Assembly: GCF_000485595.1 (NCBI RefSeq)
Contig: NW_014577995.1
Location: 59,858 to 86,319, forward strand
DNA: 26,462 nt
Origin: Priapulus caudatus
Lineage: Eukaryota > Priapulida > Priapulimorpha > Priapulimorphida > Priapulidae
Direction: 5' to 3'
In this document: positions 9,501 to 17,970 of the stretch, in pieces
How the letters are laid out: each line of letters starts with the position of its first letter
Position numbering within the stretch: position 1 is the first letter of the stretch
Notes under the pieces: generated by a model
The model's input: the letters and a program-made list of their open reading frames with translations, nothing else
What the model was told of the DNA's origin: nothing
The model's database searches: none
Translations under genes and position numbers: made by a program

Positions 9501-12500
9501 ACGAGGACGGACGGCGGACGACGATCGTGCGATTCTACAAGCTGCATCTGACTATGTCAGATGAGCTAAAAAGCATATGTTTATATAAAGTATGTATATA
9601 TGAGAATGCAGGCAATTACCATGATAGCTCAAAAGGGTTTTTAGAGTGTTGCCAGCATAGGGCATGGTCGGGAAATCGAATTCGACACACGACGTAACAT
9701 TGCATGCAACAAAAGGAATTTTGCAGACGTTGAAACATGACAGACAACGTGACTCACCAGACGGCAGCCATTTTGTTCCTTCAGTGTATTGTACTGTTCC
9801 ATTAGAGGGCCTCTGTGGTTCTCCCACTGGTTTCCTAGGTTAACCAGCTTGCGGCACTTTGTTGCTATCACATTCTAACTCGGGAAACCAAACAAAACAG
9901 TAAATACCATTCTACTGAGTGAAAATTATAGTCATTACTGTTTGTATTTTTCCCTACAACAACTGATATCTCAGGCGTAATAGTTAGACTCATGCAGCAA
10001 TATGTTCAACCACTTAGATATAATCGAAGAAATACCCGCTTGCATCACACATGTCTCCAAACAAAGGGACAGGTTGGGATGGCCACTTGTAGAACTTTGG
10101 AAAAAACACACACAATTAACAATAGTTCTAATTTGCGCTGATGCTGGTAGACGAGCAGCTTGTATAGAGACAGCATTATCAGATGTTTAGGAGGGTGCTT
10201 TCATGCTTCACCGGATGTGACAGTGATCTCTGAGTATACACACCTGTAGCTTGGCAATGTTATTCTCTGCATCTGGAAGCAGGTCTAGCACACGTTTCTG
10301 ACCTTGTAGGTGACCTTCTGCCCGTCTTTTCGTCTGTTCCAACTCACTAAGACTCCTCTTTTAACTGATAAACGAAATTGTTTATTTTTATTTATGTTTG
10401 TAGTCACTGACACGAGAATATGTCTAAACACTATAGTAATACATGAAGTGGAATAGTTTACGGTAACAAAGAGTGATAGGCAAATAATAGGGCAACAAAG
10501 AGTAGCACGAATGCCTCAATGTCAGCTTAATCATCATCACTCACAGTCCCAGGTTAACTTGGGGAAGCAAATCGAACGCACTAATTGAATACCATCAAAT
10601 TTGGGGTCAAATATATGTCAACAGATGCCATATCTAGATATCAATCATTATAAGCAGCACAGCGATACTTGGAAACGGCATGATGAACACATGTATGGGA
10701 TATAGAAGCAAGAAAAAATAAAGTGCATGGCGACTTTCCACATTGAAAGCTCTAGATACACAGAATGGAAGAATACCCTAGCGAAACAGTTCATCTGCAT
10801 TTAGACTGACTGACAATTTACCTTATCTATGCTAGTGGAGTACTGTCGTGTTTCCAACTTCGTATTTTCTAATCTGTCACTCAAGCCATCGAGCTGAGTC
10901 TTCAGTGACTCAAACTCCTGCTCCCTGTGCTTCTGTATATCTTCCTCTGTCTCAGCTTGGGGCTTCACAGCTTCACTGGGCTTCTCCTCCTGCTGCAGTA
11001 AGATAACGTATCCATTACGAAGATGCTTCACTTACAGTAATTACTTATGCATGCATCCCATCCAACTACACGCATGCACACACAGACACGCACGCACGCA
11101 CACTACCTTAGTAAATTGAAGTTTCTCAGAGTGTGTGAAGCGTGATCCCTTCACTCGTGCTACCGGCCTCTCGGTGTGTACCCCCGTGAGCGCGCTGGCA
11201 TCACTGTCACCGCTAGCTGCCTGCACGGCTCGTGTCAGATGGTCTGCAATGCGTTTGTGCAGTCGCTGGTGTTTCCTAGCTCTGTATTCCTGCAATAGCA
11301 CACTGCCAGTCATCACAGGTTTGATATTATACCAGTGATTGTCAATGCCGATGATGTCAACACAACACAATACCTTAATTCCATAATGTGGAAAGAAAAT
11401 GTGACCCCGAAAAGAATCCAAATTGGCCTTATAGTATTTATATCCATCATACTAACCCTATATACACAGAAGCACGAGTTATTGAACATTTCAGCAATGA
11501 CTCACAAAACCAATTTCATTTCTGGCAGTTTTATCTGGTTCTCCCTCTTATCCTAAGATGGATAACCGACTAATCATACATCTATGGTCAATAACCATCA
11601 TTCTATCTATGCACTACAGCAGCAGGAGGGGAAGGGTGTTCCATAATTTATCAAGTACCTCCTGTGTCAGCCGTGAATGGAGTCCACTCTGGTTCCACTC
11701 TGCCTCCCACTCCTGAGCGATTGTCAACTGTAGTGCATTTGCTTCCAGCACAGATGGCGCCACGTCCTCAGGCTTACACCTGCCTAGTGATTCACAGTCA
11801 ATAACACTCAGTCCAAACTCTGAAACAGATTTGCATATATACTTACCATGAGTGGTGAGAGATTCGTGAGCATCACCTGTGTACAACTAACATGAGTTAT
11901 CCAAGGAAACTGTTCTGCTAACTTTCATTTTCCCAAGATATGTTAATATCAGCAGTAGCATATAACGAATCACCATACTACAGCAAGAGCCTGTTGTATC
12001 TTTCTTGTTTATAATGATATTGTTGAATCAAACTGAGGGTCTGATGAACATGTAACCACACCTACCTAAGGATTGAGGTTTGGTTAGGTCACTAACACCC
12101 TCTGGTAGGTTGACACTCACAGCGTGGAATGGCCATGTGTTTGAGTAGTCCTGCAAGACAATAATTCAGAGAAACACTGCGAATGGGCAGGTGGCAGCAC
12201 AACATCACAGCCTGCTGAGCTGGTAAAGCAAGGATTTCATCCGATTTTACTAACGGTTTTCACATTTTCTCGACCGTTCTGATACTTAGTGCTAGTCCTT
12301 CCATAACTCCAATTGTATATAGTAAGACTATAGGCTATAAGAAGGCTAACATATGTCATAGAACACTCGTGCATCACTCTTTTCACCAATATGTGCCCTG
12401 ATCTCCATTGCATAGATTTGTTTACATATGTCAACAAAACTAGTGTGTAAATTTTGCGCTCATGAGATGCCATTAACCGTCACCCTGTCTCTATGCTAGG

Positions 12501-15500
12501 TTAATAACCTTTGTATACATTTCAAGATAGGTACCAATCTATAAATATTTGTGTCATGTAACTATGCCCACTTGTTTTGTGGTACCATTTAAAAATCCCA
12601 TTATCGTGAATCTCAAGATAGCAGGTACATGTTTGCAGTTCATATACTGTTTTATAGCCTATAACAGCAGAAAGTCGTAATAATTTTTATGCTGAAATAA
12701 TCAGTGAAATGAATGCTGATAGGTGAGACTAAATCTGTCTAAATTTATTTATTTTTTAATCTATAGATCTATTTGAGAAATTATCATTTTAAAGAACAAT
12801 GTGAAGAAATGTCAAGCAGTTGGTTCATACCTGCCGGTGTGATTGAGTGAGGCTATCACGCAAGCGCAGCCCACCGTGACAGACACGCAGAGGTCTCATG
12901 GGAAGCTGCAACCGTCTCTTTATCTCATTACATATCGCCTGACTCATCAGCGCTGATGACGACCCTGTTACACCAAGACCCCTATTAACATTGTTTCCTT
13001 ATACTGTAGTTGAGAAAAAATACCATGGTCACTGAGGTGTCGGCTATATTATAAGAACTAATCTATGTACTGAGTAAAATTTTACCCTATTTAAAAATGC
13101 ATGTTTGTTTTATTTATTGATAAAAATTTAATATGTTTGAAACTTGGGAGTAAATGCGTCATTAACTTTATTATTAATTATATAAAAGCTATCTTTGTTA
13201 GACACGCAATCAGATGGCAGAGTGCTTCATTTAACATCGTTTCAGTTAAAGCCATAGTTTTCAGGAACCTAACTACGATGTTAATCAGGGAATTAGTGTA
13301 TAATGTTAGGAGATTATAGCCTCATGTGCACTGAGTAAGATTAGTTTATGACAGCATGTGTATGTACCATTAATAATAATAATATAATAACAATAGATAC
13401 AAAAACAAAACAAAAATAGTAATCACAATAACAGGAGCAAGATACTAATTATATATATATATAGCTGTTACCTTGAAACCTGATAATAATAATAATGATA
13501 ATATTTAATAATAATAATTTCGACAAAGACGAAGAGATTAAGACAAACCAGATATTCGCTTGTTTGCTTACCTGCCGGCTCCTCAGCCGTGGCCGCAGAT
13601 TCCTTTGGGATCTTCTCGAGGAGAAAAATGAGGATTTTGCGAACATCAGTTTCGTTAGCGTAGAGGAACGTTTGGTAACCAATTTCTCCCTTGTAGCCAA
13701 TCTCCTGCAGATACAATTGTATGAAATTAATCGCTCACAAATCCCTGCAAATTCAAGCTGAAATGAAACTATAAGTACCCCGTATATACTGTTTGCTAAA
13801 CAGCAAGTCTATGTATATATCTTGTTCATATTTTCTCTGTTAGGTATGGAATTTTAGAAAGCACATATGCATACTTTTTTCCACTATGTCAAGGCCCAAT
13901 ATATGCTGCAAAACAGTAGTTAAAAGTACAATCAAAAGTCTCCTCGTGAAAATTCTAAGTAATATAAATGACTTCTAATCTTATGTAACACTTGTCTACA
14001 TTCTACAAAACACTGGATGTATTACATACCACGCACGCTTCAGCGAGACTGGTGCCGATTCGGTACCGGGCAGACATACCAGGGGGCAGCACCGGCGACA
14101 TGTCAAATTTTTGGTCAATGACACAAAGGCATTTTACTGCTGCCTCAACGACAGTTGCTGTGGAGAAGTCTCGCAAGCTCTGTACCTCATCCTCCACATC
14201 ACTAGAAAACCGCATTCAATTCATTAGTTTTAAATTTGTTCTTCCCTGTCACATAGCCTAGACAAGAGCCTCAGCAATTGTTGCTTTTGGTTCTTACATT
14301 CTCAAGCCTGCTCATTAATCCTGATATCTATCGCCAACCCTTAATACACAATTCTTAAACTCACCTATATAGTGATCCAATGTAGATAATTTAGTACTAC
14401 AGTCAGTAGGGATGTTGCCCGTACGTTTACCAGGGACAGATGTATAAATTGTAGGTCTGTTAGTGTTAGTTTAGTTACCGACCCAGTGACAGTGACTGTT
14501 AGAAACACAGGCGCTTTGAACGTTTCAATAATAAAATGTTGATATAATAAACACAAAATGTATTTAGTAATTTACTACCAAATTTCTTAATGTTTCTTTA
14601 TTATTGCCTCGCCTTATTGCTGATAATTTCCACTGGCAGCAAGAACAAGTTGGCACTTGCAGCTACAGCACACACGCGGCATATATTGACTATATATATA
14701 TATATTGACTATATATAACAACGTTGTTATATTATAACGTTTATATATTAACAATGTTGTTATATATAGGTGCGGGCGGAGCTACGTCACAGATCAGTAG
14801 TCACGTGACCACCAGCAGAAGACCGGTGAAAACAACACGATCGCGTCACTGGCGCCCATATGATTACTGCATAACGATACGAATTATCCGTCACTTGGTT
14901 TGGAAGTTTTAATAAGTTTTTTTCATGATAGTTCTTCTAATATGCCTTACGAGTATATTATGACATACAGAGATAGCCTTTCTGTAGCTATAATTATGAC
15001 ATTACGTAAGATACATATGATACATAAGATACATAAAATAAATATTTAAGCTATTCTTATTTGTAGTTGTTTGCTTTGCATTAGTTCAATAAAATTACCC
15101 CAGGTCTTGTGAAACAAAAACAAAGTCCAAGATTACACATGCGCATGCACACACAGTGACACACTCACATGCACATGCACACGCACTCGCACACACAGTG
15201 ACACACGCACACGCACTCGCACACACACAAGGACACACAAACACGCACACGCACGCACGCACGCACAGGCACACACAGTGACACACTCACATGCACATGC
15301 ACATGCACACGCACTTGCACACACAGTGACACACTCACACACACACGCACACGCGCACACACAAACACGCAGGCGCACACACGCACACACGCACGCACAC
15401 GCACGCACACGCAGTGACACACTCGGACGCACACACACACACAAACACGCACGCACACGCACATGCACGCACATGCACACGTACACACAGTGACACACTC

Positions 15501-16745
15501 ACAAGCACACACGGTGACACACAAACACGCACACGCACTCACACACACAGTGACACACTCACACGCACACGCACACGCACACACAAGGACACACAAGGAC
15601 ACACAAACATGCACGCGCGCACACGCACGCACACAGTGACACACTCACACGCACGCACGCACACCACACACACGCAGTTATAAAAAAAATAGTAGTTACA
15701 TGTCACAAAATGATCAGAACAAACAGTGGAGAATTTTGATGGACTCCAGTGCGTACCAATTACATTTACTCATTTACTCATTTACATTTAGGTGGCAGTC
15801 AGCCACTTATGACTTATCACGCCTCTCTGGACTCTTATGTCATTTTGGCAGCTCAAAAAAATATGTTTTCTTATCTGTGCTATATATATGATTGTGACAA
15901 CCTACTACTACACAAGTTTTCGGCATATATGCAAGGAAATTAGTATGCTTTTGGTTTGGAAATGGGGTATTGAGTGTGTAAGCTCACGAAGACAGGCTGT
16001 TGTTTTCAGCGGCATGCATAGCTGGTTGCTAGGTTAAGAAAGTCCCGGATGTGGCAAAGTTCCCGGCTGTCCGCCCGCACCTATAGTCAATGGCCGCGTG
16101 TGTGCTGTATAGCTGCAGGTGCCGACTTGTTCTTGCTGCCAGTGATAATTTCCTGTAAATGCCGTTCACATGCTTCTCTGTAACACACAAGTACTATACA
16201 CCGCATGTATGCCGCTGTGCACAAACACCAAAAATATAGAGCAGGTGGGAAAGCATGATCGCAAAATTCGCACGACCCTCGCTTCGTTTCTCTGGGTAGA
16301 GTAGGCAGTGTGAAAAGGCAAACAAGGTGAACATTTAGCTACGCATAGATCTATACAAAAATAGAGGCCGTTGGTTGTGTGTTGCACAGGAGCATTTGAA
16401 CGGCATTTACAGAAAATCGGCAATTATCGGCAATAATAGGCGAAAGAGAGTAGAGAAACATTAAGACTTCGCTAGTATATACATTTCGTGTTTATTTACT
16501 ATCATTTTATTATTGAAACGTTCCAACTTCCAAGTCAAGCGCCTGTGTTGACTGTGAGTGTTGTTGTGGTTAGAAACGCCTCCGACTACTAACTGAGCGT
16601 TGTATTACGATAGCAGAGTAATATGAAAAAAAGTAACACTGACAATGTATTGCTATAGTTTCTACATATAAAATTCGAGTTAATAAGCAAATTACCATCC
16701 AATTTGTCGGAGGGAGTGGATAATAATGTTATCAACTTCTTCCAT
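2150..16745 (-). CDS. CCDC22: CCDC22, CCC-complex coiled-coil subunit, 17 coding exons
   Basis: Coding exons in transcript order: 16745-16696, 14201-14030, 13704-13572, 12964-12831, 12150-12066, 11876-11659, 11289-11107, 10992-10822, 10364-10244, 9874-9758, 8342-8241, 8036-7929, 3371-3276, 3124-3065, 2526-2452, 2375-2334, 2266-2150. All have GT/AG borders and matching phases, giving about 660 residues (human about 627). Recognisable blocks are MEEVDNIIIHSLRQIG at the start, MSARYRIGTSLAEAC, KGSRFTHSEK, NSAQR, LSDTKEVQKEINVLSGKLDR and TVTDELIFK. Residues 1 to about 118 match the N-terminal calponin-homology-like (NN-CH) fold; from about 325 to the end is coiled coil. Family knowledge: CCDC22 pairs with CCDC93, holds COMMD proteins and supports endosomal cargo recycling and NF-kB control. 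Odd points: exon 9 is frameshifted and exon 10 altered in place, with intact copies of both at 630-1230; exon 16 is extra relative to human. Identification is near certain; intactness is open. Confidence 0.95.
2334..2375 (-). CDS. CCDC22: CCDC22 exon 16, extra 14-codon cassette
   Basis: It encodes DGMLLNEDVLKVLK between a tgtag acceptor and a gttaga donor, phase 0 both sides. In human CCDC22, as I recall it, DLEEQ runs straight into IETELGKKTL, so this exon has no counterpart. Including or skipping it keeps the frame. Confidence 0.8.
2452..2526 (-). CDS. CCDC22: CCDC22 exon 15
   Basis: It has 25 codons with NCSQLIKTVEDTGVIMREIR then DLEDQ (human NCSQLIQTIEDTGTIMREVR). Phase 0 both sides, with a ttgcag acceptor and gtgtgt donor. 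The next intron is only 76 bases. Confidence 0.97.
2862..2906. repeat. Short perfect-stem hairpin in CCDC22 intron
   Basis: AGTCTATCAATAG pairs with CTATTGATAGACT around a 5-base loop, and the stem extends outward with TATCAG/CTGATA. It is followed by TA-rich low-complexity sequence to about 3000. Confidence 0.6.
3065..3124 (-). CDS. CCDC22: CCDC22 exon 14
   Basis: Twenty codons, DAKKDESVRKAYKYLASLHE, match human DAKKDDAVRKAYKYLAALHE. Phase 0 both sides, with a tcacag acceptor and gtgagt donor. Confidence 0.97.
3276..3371 (-). CDS. CCDC22: CCDC22 exon 13
   Basis: It has 32 codons encoding LSDTKEVQKEINVLSGKLDR and TFTVTDELIFK, almost identical in pattern to human (LSDTKELQKEINSLSGKLDR). The acceptor is ctggcag and the donor gtatct. 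Confidence 0.97.
3446..3497. repeat. (TA)n microsatellite
   Basis: About 50 bases of uninterrupted TA dinucleotide repeat lie just upstream of exon 13 within the 4.6 kb intron. Confidence 0.9.
3498..5488. other. Intron 12, part without recognised genes
   Basis: AT-rich intron sequence. It holds CACG/CACA alternating tracts (about 4321-4372 and 4564-4602), a TCA/TCG-rich stretch near 5085-5115, an 11-base stem CTACACTAACC/GGTTAGTGTAG near 5345-5390, and a TATGTACC/GGTACATA palindrome near 5427-5446. Short open frames here overlap repeats and have no recognisable product. Confidence 0.7.
5489..6789. mobile_element. Dispersed repeat, hairpin-ended GACG family, copy 1
   Basis: Its outer parts match 23411-24290: the start (AATGAAAGTGTCAATGACAC), and everything from about 6285 to the end (GAGCTAAAAA). 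It has a hairpin GTGTCA-A-TGACAC at the start and CTTGAC-GAT-GTCAAG at 6763-6777, preceded by GACG/GGAC tandems (6691-6745). The middle is interrupted by a hAT-like element. No protein domain was seen, so it is non-autonomous; class unknown. Confidence 0.75.
5708..6234. mobile_element. Non-autonomous hAT-like element with 5-base target duplication
   Basis: The ends are 15-base perfect inverted repeats, CAGGGGCGTAGCCAG, flanked by GGTTA at 5703-5707 and 6235-6239. Length is 527 bases with no transposase. CAGGGG termini with a short target duplication fit the hAT superfamily (hAT groups with 5-base duplications are known), but class assignment is inference. Confidence 0.8.
6784..7518. mobile_element. 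Long foldback element in CCDC22 intron 12
   Basis: The arm 6784-7012 is nearly the exact reverse complement of 7292-7518 (about 228 bases, a handful of differences), around a 280-base unpaired centre. The left arm abuts the end of the GACG repeat. No target duplication is clear and there is no coding content. It resembles a foldback or MITE. Confidence 0.88.
7551..7571. repeat. (TA)n microsatellite
   Basis: A short pure TA run lies just outside the right arm of the foldback. Confidence 0.8.
7600..7850. repeat. Dispersed repeat of about 100-base units (two degenerate units)
   Basis: Repeating blocks are GTGAAACCACCTCTAT, GAACAGACA, TCTATAAAGGACAC and TTTCCCTTAGTG, with a second diverged unit before it. 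The same blocks occur at 20945-21090 in a PLRG1 intron. Confidence 0.55.
7929..8036 (-). CDS. CCDC22: CCDC22 exon 12
   Basis: It has 36 codons, phase 0 both sides, containing DVNRAAYTKRILEIITNINK (human DVSRLAYTQRILEIVGNIRK), one of the best conserved stretches of the family. It is followed by a 4.6 kb repeat-filled intron. Confidence 0.97.
8241..8342 (-). CDS. CCDC22: CCDC22 exon 11
   Basis: It has 34 codons, phase 0 both sides, with EKKLEEIKRLREKMRALA then AKDDLYKQL, matching human RRLAEIQEL and KEEVYKQL. The acceptor is cttgcag and the donor gtatgc. Confidence 0.96.
8343..9134. other. CCDC22 intron 10, no gene recognised
   Basis: Unremarkable intron sequence, with a small tandem ACTGGCAGTGGCC near 8797-8821. 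A 103-codon minus-strand open frame (8750-8439) has no recognised domain and does not fit the exon series. Confidence 0.6.
9758..9874 (-). CDS. CCDC22: CCDC22 exon 10, in-place copy, locally altered
   Basis: It has 117 bases and open ends, with WENHRGPLMEQYNTLKEQN intact. The conserved DNSAQR block reads ATKCRK because a missing base and an extra base cancel; near the 3' end NAG reads NGC. The intact counterpart is 630-746. The donor is gtgagt and the acceptor ttctaactcg-type on the plus strand, giving ttag on the coding strand. Confidence 0.88.
10244..10364 (-). CDS. CCDC22: CCDC22 exon 9, in-place copy, frameshifted
   Basis: This is the copy in correct exon order, but at 121 bases instead of the expected 120 it carries about five single-base indels relative to the intact copy at 1111-1230. 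Read from its acceptor (ttatcag) it hits a stop after four codons. The 3' part still encodes LLPDAENNIAKLQ if the frame is shifted. Either the genome truly has a broken exon here, or the sequence is uncorrected in a duplicated stretch; the second seems likelier because nearby single-copy exons are clean. Confidence 0.85.
10822..10992 (-). CDS. CCDC22: CCDC22 exon 8, first long coiled-coil exon
   Basis: It encodes a Glu/Lys/Gln-rich segment with REQEFESLKTQLDGLSDRLE (human QEQELESLREQLEGVNRSIE), 57 codons, phase 0 both sides. The acceptor is a tandem cagcag, so the first Gln codon may be optional. Confidence 0.95.
11107..11289 (-). CDS. CCDC22: CCDC22 exon 7
   Basis: It has 61 codons, phase 0 on both sides. 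It starts EYRARKHQRLHKRIADHL (human RQRLQKQLTEHL) and ends in the signature KGSRFTHSEKLQFTK, which directly precedes the main coiled coil. Confidence 0.96.
11659..11876 (-). CDS. CCDC22: CCDC22 exon 6, with alternative 5' ends
   Basis: The firm part is the LSVIDCESLG, SVLEANALQL and LHSRLTQE blocks ending at the gtactt donor (11658). The 5' boundary is ambiguous: acceptor AG before 11876 or before 11819 both enter phase 1 and both keep the frame. Between them is a 27-base stretch (11846-11820) with its own gtaagt and tttcag ends. The residues around it are poorly conserved in the family, so alignment does not decide. Confidence 0.88.
12066..12150 (-). CDS. CCDC22: CCDC22 exon 5
   Basis: It encodes DYSNTWPFHAVSVNLPEG and a Ser/Thr-rich tail; WPFHA aligns with human KPFHA. 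It is 28 codons plus one base (phase 1 out), with a ttgcag acceptor and gtaggt donor. Confidence 0.9.
12831..12964 (-). CDS. CCDC22: CCDC22 exon 4
   Basis: It opens by completing the Gly codon of PAG, then SSSALMSQAICNEIKRRLQL, which corresponds to the human SQIRDQLALP segment just after the N-terminal domain. It has 44 whole codons after the split codon and ends at a gtatga donor in phase 0. Confidence 0.93.
13365..13520. repeat. AAT-rich and TA low-complexity tracts
   Basis: TAATAATAATAATAT-type runs and a short TA run lie beside the exon 3 donor. They generate a run of Ile codons on the minus strand that is not coding. Confidence 0.7.
13572..13704 (-). CDS. CCDC22: CCDC22 exon 3 (NN-CH domain)
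   Basis: It encodes EIGYKGEIGYQTFLY and the following VRKILIFLLEKIPKES, matching the human LGYPLELGYQNFLY and LLLFLAERLP region. It ends in phase 1 (PAG split codon) at a gtaagc donor. Short AAT-rich tracts lie just downstream in the intron. Confidence 0.96.
14030..14201 (-). CDS. CCDC22: CCDC22 exon 2 (NN-CH domain)
   Basis: It encodes 57 whole codons including FSTATVVEAAVKCL and LPPGMSARYRIGTSLAEAC, the conserved core of the N-terminal domain. The acceptor is ttctag and the donor gtatgt. It follows a 2.5 kb first intron filled with a large palindrome. Confidence 0.96.
14694..14769. mobile_element. TA-rich palindromic insertion in left arm
   Basis: ATATAACAACGTTGTTATAT is a perfect 20-base palindrome; the outer TATATATAACAA and TTGTTATATATA blocks pair across the whole piece. 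The opposite arm lacks it, reading straight from GACTATA to GGTGCGGGC. Confidence 0.65.
15135..15672. repeat. CA/CG alternating tract with spaced GTGAC breaks
   Basis: About 540 bases composed almost wholly of CACA, CACG and CATG dinucleotides, broken at intervals by CAGTGACACACTCACA units, forming a compound minisatellite. On the minus strand it reads as Cys/Val-rich frames and on the plus strand as His/Thr-rich frames; these are composition artefacts. Confidence 0.92.
16139..16437. repeat. Hairpin insertion in right arm
   Basis: CTGTAAATGCCGTTCACATG and the CTCTGTAACACACAA following it (16152-16190) are mirrored at about 16380-16425, around a 190-base loop. It explains why the right palindrome arm is longer than the left. 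Confidence 0.65.
16696..16745 (-). CDS. CCDC22: CCDC22 exon 1 with start codon
   Basis: The ATG at 16745-16743 opens MEEVDNIIIHSLRQIG, which lines up with the human N-terminus (MEEADRILIHSLRQAG) without a gap, so the start is well supported. The exon ends after TG at a gtaatt donor; codon 17 (TGT, Cys) is completed by the first base of exon 2. Confidence 0.95.
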
Positions 16746-17194
16746 GTTGACAACAGTAGCCGGTGGTACATGGGAAGATATTTACTTTACCCAGCATGCA
16801 TTGCAACACAAACTGCAAAAAACTGAGATGGCATGAGAACAATATATACATTGTTACAATAATTATATACATTGTATATATTCTTCTCAGAGAATGGCAC
16901 CATGTGTATGTATCTACGATGGCACCAATTTTTCGTACAACATGATACACTATCAATGTCTATCAATAGAAATAGATACGTAACTACAGAAATATATATA
17001 TGACACTACAAGCATGAACTTCAACATAGCATGGATGTTTACAGTAGGGCCTACATACGTTCATGGTTAGCAGGAGAAAAAGTTGTTAATATACAATATA
17101 CTTCTGAGGATACAAATAAAATAGATGGGCGCACATATGAATGAGTTGAGTGAAGAGTATAGTTTGAGGTCTGGATGTATCAACTATAGGTAGG

Positions 17195-17410
17195 TGGTGG
17201 ATGGAGGAGGGAATGTACAGGAGATAGAAAAGCCCAGAAGATGAGGAAAAGAGACAGAAGAAACAATTGGTGCGATATAAGTAGTGAACAGAGAAAATTC
17301 AGAAGTGTTGAGTTGGTCGGGGAGATCAAAGATACAAGGGGGTATGAATGAAGGAAATAGCAGGTTAGACGAGGAGAAAGAGGACGAGAAGGGAGGGGGG
17401 AAGAGTCATA
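17195..17410. repeat. Purine-rich tract
   Basis: The plus strand is dominated by GGAGG, GAGAAAG and GAAGAAA words. The minus strand frame is Ser/Pro/Leu-rich and not recognised as a protein. Confidence 0.6.
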
Positions 17411-17568
17411 CACCTCCTAGACAAAAATGGAGCAATAGAGAGTGTAATAGAAGCTATCTAGACAATGATTATGCTGGCTAAACTACATTAAAACAAGAAA
17501 ACTAAAATAACAACCAATATGATGCTAAACTCAATCGAAAAAGCACAAGAATATTTACATGTAAAATT

Positions 17569-17574
17569 TTTATT
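17569..17574 (-). promoter_or_regulatory. Candidate PLRG1 polyadenylation signal
   Basis: AATAAA on the coding strand lies about 400 bases past the PLRG1 stop and upstream of the purine-rich stretch. Confidence 0.4.
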
Positions 17575-17970
17575 ACATACAGTGATAAAGTATTAGCAAT
17601 ACAATGGATTGTGTCACAGCTAGTCTATACTGCAAAGTTTCCACCTAGCTATTCAATTATCTCCAAACATGCTCAATGGAATCAATGCTATAATAATTTT
17701 AAGCCCTTATACAAATACAAACAAGAACAGGTTGGGTTTACACTGTATAATGCTCATATAACATGTATAAGCACTGGCATTTACCTGTAAGTAACCAAGC
17801 TAGAACTTTATCGCCAATTTCTACACACCATGAGTACATCTACGTATGTATACACAGCAGATTATTAACATTATCTTTTTGTGATGAAATCTGATGGGAT
17901 GAAAAGATACACATGTACGAAATCATTGATATTACGTTATGTATCAGAATTGCGTTAATCATCTGCAGGA

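Larger units (their letters stand above)
9135..10552. repeat. In-place copy of the duplicated CCDC22 segment
   Basis: Partner of 1-1416. It contains the GACG-type repeat to 9572, then exons 10 and 9. The copies stop matching at CCCAG (10552). Homology may extend left of 9135, but the partner leaves the window there. Confidence 0.93.
14480..16562. mobile_element. Large imperfect palindrome in CCDC22 intron 1
   Basis: The left arm (about 14480-14780) is the reverse complement of the right arm (about 16070-16562). Shared blocks include ACACAGGCGCTT, AACGTTTCAATAATAAAATG, CTTAATGTTTCT, CACTGGCAGCAAGAACAAG, CAGCACACACGCGGC and ATAGGTGCGGGCGGA. Each arm is interrupted by its own smaller insertion (14694-14767 on the left; about 16150-16425, itself a hairpin, on the right). 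The centre contains the CA-rich tract. Non-coding. Confidence 0.8.
16746..17970. other. Gap between PLRG1 stop and CCDC22 start
   Basis: This holds the PLRG1 3' end and, presumably, the CCDC22 promoter. The stretch at 17195-17410 is strongly purine-rich (G/A) on the plus strand. Small open frames here lack recognisable domains. No TATA box or CpG cluster stands out near 16750-16900. Confidence 0.6.

Noticed and set aside
13449-13700. Minus-strand frame with a run of Ile codons suggesting a membrane segment
   Set aside because: The Ile run comes from AAT/TA repeats beyond the exon 3 donor; the real frame is the CCDC22 exon.
15095-15683. Overlapping Cys/Val-rich (minus) and His/Thr-rich (plus) open frames
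   Set aside because: They are produced by the CA/CG tract in all frames, with no domain, no splice context and no family resemblance.
16746-16956. Divergent promoter driving a plus-strand gene
   Set aside because: No conserved plus-strand coding exon was found; the two identified genes are both on the minus strand.
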